Positions 32,764 to 35,506 of a DNA stretch of 35,506 bases are shown in pieces; within the stretch, counting starts at the first letter, position 1, and each line of letters begins with the position of its first letter. A program made the translations under genes and the position numbers. Source of the DNA: Bacteroidales bacterium UBA1182 (GTDB lineage Bacteria > Bacteroidota > Bacteroidia > Bacteroidales > Bacteroidaceae); contig DBYQ01000039.1 of NCBI GenBank assembly GCA_002310015.1, positions 2,077 through 37,582 of the forward strand, given 5' to 3'. The notes below the pieces were generated by a model. It made no database searches. It saw only the letters and a program-made list of their open reading frames with translations, and was not told the DNA's origin.

Positions 32764-35301
32764 ATGAAAAGAATTGCGCGACTCCTGATTCTTTGTGGCG
32801 TAATGGTTCTGCCGGCAGGATTATCTGCACAGACACAAGCCACGGCGCGTATTGACTCACAGACAAAACATCAGCGCATAACCGGTTTCGGCGGATTCGT
32901 GTGTTCACCTCAGTTCGGGTATAACCACATGTCGACGGCCGAAATCGATAAGGTATGGGGTGACGGCAGCTCTGTGGGATGCAATATAATGCGTCTGTAT
33001 ATTCCAATCGGAAAAAATAACTGGTGGCAGTCTCTGGAAACAGCCAAAAGAGCCAAAAGCAAAGGGCTTATCGTGTTCGCATCGCCATGGGGCCAACCTG
33101 CAGAGTGGAAAACCAACGGCACTTCAAATGCAAAGAACGATGATGGTGAACTGGGCTACCTCAAAAAGGAAAACTGGGCGGATTATGCCCAGTATCTTGA
33201 GGATTATGTCCAGTATATGAGGAGCAACGGCGTTGAGCTTGACGCCATAAGTATCCAGAACGAACCTGACTGGCAGGCCAGTTATGCCGGTTGTCTCTGG
33301 TCCGCTTCGGATATAGCATCATTTGTCAAGACATACGGTCCTACCATAAGCTGTAAGGTCATGGCACCCGAAACGCTGGCGGTAAGTGACAGCTATGCCA
33401 ACGCACTTAACAGTACCGATGTGCTGAACGGTTTTGATATTTACGGCGGCCATCAGTACGGTGGAATCCAGTCTGCCTATAAGAAACTGGCTGCAAAGGG
33501 CAAGGAGTTATGGATGACTGAGTATCTTATCAACTGGAACGAGAACCAGCCTTCGAACCGTAATTTTGATTTTTCTAAGGACTTCTTTGATTTCTTCCGT
33601 GCCATAAACGTCTGTATGCTGGGCGATTTCAACGCGTGGGTACATTATGCCGCCAAACGGTATTACGGTCTGTTGGGAGACGGACAGATGGGGACAACTA
33701 GCGGCGTGGTTACAAAACGAGGATACATCATGGCTCATTTTGCACGTTTTGTCACTGGTATGACGCGTGTTGACGCTTCATTCGGGGGCGGACTGGAGGG
33801 ATCGGCCTACCTGTCACAGACTGGCGATACTGTGATTGTCGTTATGGCCAACTCATCGGACGTCAGTGTCAGTCTTACACTGGACCTTCCGTTCTATACA
33901 TTGGGAGGTAAAATGTACACCACGTCCAAGACGTCAAATTTCAGTTCGACCAATCTTGCCCCTGAAAGCGAGACTTGCCGTCCGGTGGCCACTATTGCCC
34001 CGCAGTGCGTGACTACGGTTCTGTTTGTGAAAAGCCGTGAACGCCACGTATCGGATATGAAAGGCAGCACAACCCGTTATGACCGCCTTGATGACATGTA
34101 TGCACTCAGTCTGTTCGGTACAAAATACAAGATGAGCGGTAATACCTTTACTTTTGACCACGAAAATCCGCTGATCTCCTCAAAAACCAATACGATTGAC
34201 GGCTATGTAATGCTTAATGCGCGGTATGACAAGCTGGTGATGCACGTAAAAAGCGTATCGTCATCATACAACTACAGTTCGGCCAAGACCACTCTGATAT
34301 ATGTCAATTCCAACGGCTATGTGGCTTCACATGACTATGGTGACCTTGACCTGAGCAAAAGGGAGAATTTTGACATGGTGTTTGACCTCTCCTCGAAGAC
34401 TCTTTCTGACGGTTGTACCGGTATCATCTCCATGACCAACAATAACTGGTCGTCAAAATTGAGCATCACTTTCGGTGATGTATATCTGTCCGGTGCCACT
34501 AATCCCTATTATGCCACTTTAAGCGGCGGATATGTGGAGGATGACGGAAACGTACTGGAGTATTCTTCCGATGCCAACTGTGTCAGTCTTGATATGTCAA
34601 AGGTGACGGATCTGCCTGTGACATTGCCATGGCTGTCGGGAAACAGGATAGTGTATGTGGCCCAAGACGTGAACTTAACCAATGCGAACGTGGTACGCGG
34701 TGACAGTTGCTCCAGACTGACCCTCACTCCCGATGGAGGTGATTTCAGGCCTATGCGTGCTTTTGCGGCACATCAGGCCGAACTTACTCTTGACGTTGAT
34801 GAATACAGTTTTGTCATGGTTCCGTTCAATGCATCGGTCCCCGCCGGCACCGAAGTCTATGTGGTAACCTCAGAATTGGGACTTGAACGGACCGATACCA
34901 TCCTGGCACACACTCCTGTGGTCATAAAAGGGCAGGGCACGGTAACCATCAAAGGCAGTGGTAATGTATCTTACCGTTCATTGGCATTATCGGCAATGTT
35001 CCGTGGCGTTTATGTGGAATCAAGCCTGCGCATAGGAGACTATGTGCTTGATTGTCAGGACGGCAGATGGGGATTTCGCAGGATAACTTCAGCCACTGTG
35101 CTGAATCCGTTCGGCGTATATGCACAACTGTCATCCAAGGAGTCATTCATCCCGTTGCAGGGTGACGTACTTAAGGTTGACTTATTTACCCGGCCGAAGG
35201 CAGAGCAGACTGTGTATGACCTTATGGGACGCAAGGTGGTTGGCGGGAATCTCTCTCCCGGCATCTATATCATAAACGGCCGTAAGGTCGTAGTAAGATG
35301 A
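32764..35301 (+). CDS. GH30 family glycoside hydrolase, glucuronoxylanase-like, with C-terminal sorting-like tail
   Basis: 845 residues with a signal peptide ending LSAQT. The catalytic TIM barrel spans about 25-340, starting with RITGFGGFVCSP. IVFASPWGQPAEW, then AISIQNEPDW with the acid/base Glu167, and KELWMTEYL with the nucleophile Glu253 are in the right order and spacing. KRGYIMAHFARFV, before the side beta-domain, strongly recalls XynC-type GH30_8 glucuronoxylan hydrolases. Residues of about 430-790 form extra beta-rich modules not present in XynC. The tail (VYDLMGRKVV, PGIYIINGRKVVVR) is the short sorting-like motif also found on the CotH protein at 27074. Likely exported and acting on xylan or a related beta-linked glycan. 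A separate promoter and a strong terminator make it a single-gene unit. Confidence 0.9.
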   Translation: MKRIARLLILCGVMVLPAGLSAQTQATARIDSQTKHQRITGFGGFVCSPQFGYNHMSTAEIDKVWGDGSSVGCNIMRLYIPIGKNNWWQSLETAKRAKSKGLIVFASPWGQPAEWKTNGTSNAKNDDGELGYLKKENWADYAQYLEDYVQYMRSNGVELDAISIQNEPDWQASYAGCLWSASDIASFVKTYGPTISCKVMAPETLAVSDSYANALNSTDVLNGFDIYGGHQYGGIQSAYKKLAAKGKELWMTEYLINWNENQPSNRNFDFSKDFFDFFRAINVCMLGDFNAWVHYAAKRYYGLLGDGQMGTTSGVVTKRGYIMAHFARFVTGMTRVDASFGGGLEGSAYLSQTGDTVIVVMANSSDVSVSLTLDLPFYTLGGKMYTTSKTSNFSSTNLAPESETCRPVATIAPQCVTTVLFVKSRERHVSDMKGSTTRYDRLDDMYALSLFGTKYKMSGNTFTFDHENPLISSKTNTIDGYVMLNARYDKLVMHVKSVSSSYNYSSAKTTLIYVNSNGYVASHDYGDLDLSKRENFDMVFDLSSKTLSDGCTGIISMTNNNWSSKLSITFGDVYLSGATNPYYATLSGGYVEDDGNVLEYSSDANCVSLDMSKVTDLPVTLPWLSGNRIVYVAQDVNLTNANVVRGDSCSRLTLTPDGGDFRPMRAFAAHQAELTLDVDEYSFVMVPFNASVPAGTEVYVVTSELGLERTDTILAHTPVVIKGQGTVTIKGSGNVSYRSLALSAMFRGVYVESSLRIGDYVLDCQDGRWGFRRITSATVLNPFGVYAQLSSKESFIPLQGDVLKVDLFTRPKAEQTVYDLMGRKVVGGNLSPGIYIINGRKVVVR

Positions 35302-35329
35302 AAAAAGGGGACGGATCCGTCCCCTTTTT
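35302..35329. terminator. Perfect bidirectional terminator between GH30 and the glutamate synthase gene
   Basis: A 28-base perfect palindrome centred on GGATCC. Its outer arms are A5 and T5 with GGGGACGGA/TCCGTCCCC between, and it starts directly after the GH30 stop codon. The A/T arms supply a T-run on either strand, so it can end both converging transcripts. Confidence 0.9.
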
Positions 35330-35347
35330 CATTTTAATGATTCCTTA

Positions 35348-35506
35348 TCACTTGCTGAGTGATTCGTGCATTGAAGCGGCTGCCTTGCGGCCGTCACCCA
35401 TGGCCAGGATTACGGTAGCACCTCCGCGTACGATGTCACCACCGGCAAATATTGTGGGTATTGATGACTGCATGCTCTCGTTTACGGCGATGGTGTTCTT
35501 GCGGCC
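35348..35506 (-). CDS. gltD: Glutamate synthase small subunit, C-terminal fragment
   Basis: The last 52 residues of a protein that continues past the right edge. The sequence NESMQSSIPTIFAGGDIVRG followed by GATVILAMGDGRKAA is the C-terminal FAD/NADPH-binding motif of the GltD family (NADPH-dependent glutamate synthase beta chain and relatives), which supplies electrons to make glutamate from glutamine and 2-oxoglutarate. The stop codon is at 35348-35350. The gene converges with the GH30 gene across the palindromic terminator. Related dihydropyrimidine dehydrogenase-like subunits share the motif, so the exact member is not certain. Confidence 0.82.
   Translation of the reverse strand, partial: GRKNTIAVNESMQSSIPTIFAGGDIVRGGATVILAMGDGRKAAASMHESLSK

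Overview
The window looks like chromosomal DNA from a gut-type Bacteroidales bacterium (Bacteroidaceae/Prevotellaceae range). The evidence is promoters of the Bacteroidetes form (TTTG, about 19-21 bases, TAnnTTTG), the general absence of Shine-Dalgarno sequences, many SPII lipoproteins, DUF3575, DUF1573 and DUF4838 proteins, GH43 and GH30 enzymes, and C-terminal tails resembling type IX secretion sorting domains. No rRNA, tRNA, CRISPR array, IS element or phage gene was recognised. All identifications come from reading motifs; no database search was run.

Layout. (1) 113-5415, minus strand: four tightly spaced genes encoding an OmpA-like/DUF3575 outer-membrane protein, two tandem paralogous Omp85-type barrels and a CobW/COG0523 metallochaperone GTPase with a long His/Asp-rich insert. 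(2) 5557-9744: a nucleoside-permease-like MFS transporter, a membrane-anchored LytTR regulator, and guaA followed by ridA. (3) 9819-11154: a self-contained unit of promoter, unknown lipoprotein and terminator. (4) 11420-19267, minus strand: a five-gene operon with a HEAT-like membrane protein, a processive GT2 synthase, a TPR/YaiO-like outer-membrane porin, a DUF4838 protein and a DUF1573 lipoprotein. It has the parts of a synthase-dependent exopolysaccharide secretion system but does not match the classical pga, bcs or alg gene sets. (5) 19520-21172: a GH43 lipoprotein. (6) 21180-28555, plus strand: a strong promoter, a stop-riddled lipoprotein-like frame (decayed gene or leader), then a small secreted protein with a sorting-like tail, a Cthe_2159-type beta-helix protein, a CotH kinase/Cthe_2159 fusion and a second CotH kinase. 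(7) 28579-32290, minus strand: TPR/propeller protein, nucleoside phosphorylase, mnmE. (8) 32351-35301: a DMT-type small membrane protein and a GH30 xylanase-like enzyme. (9) 35348-35506: the C-terminal end of a glutamate synthase small subunit.

The two most interesting blocks are the putative exopolysaccharide operon (4) and the CotH/beta-helix surface-protein operon (6). In (4), the synthase, outer-membrane exit and a possible glycan-processing enzyme are all adjacent, and the HEAT protein and DUF1573 lipoprotein are unexplained partners. In (6), two secreted kinase-fold proteins sit with carbohydrate-binding beta-helices and sorting-tail proteins, behind a promoter that is followed by an odd 340-base leader. 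Two divergent intergenic regions (7747-7775 and 32296-32324) share the same geometry of back-to-back -7 boxes exactly 13 bases apart.
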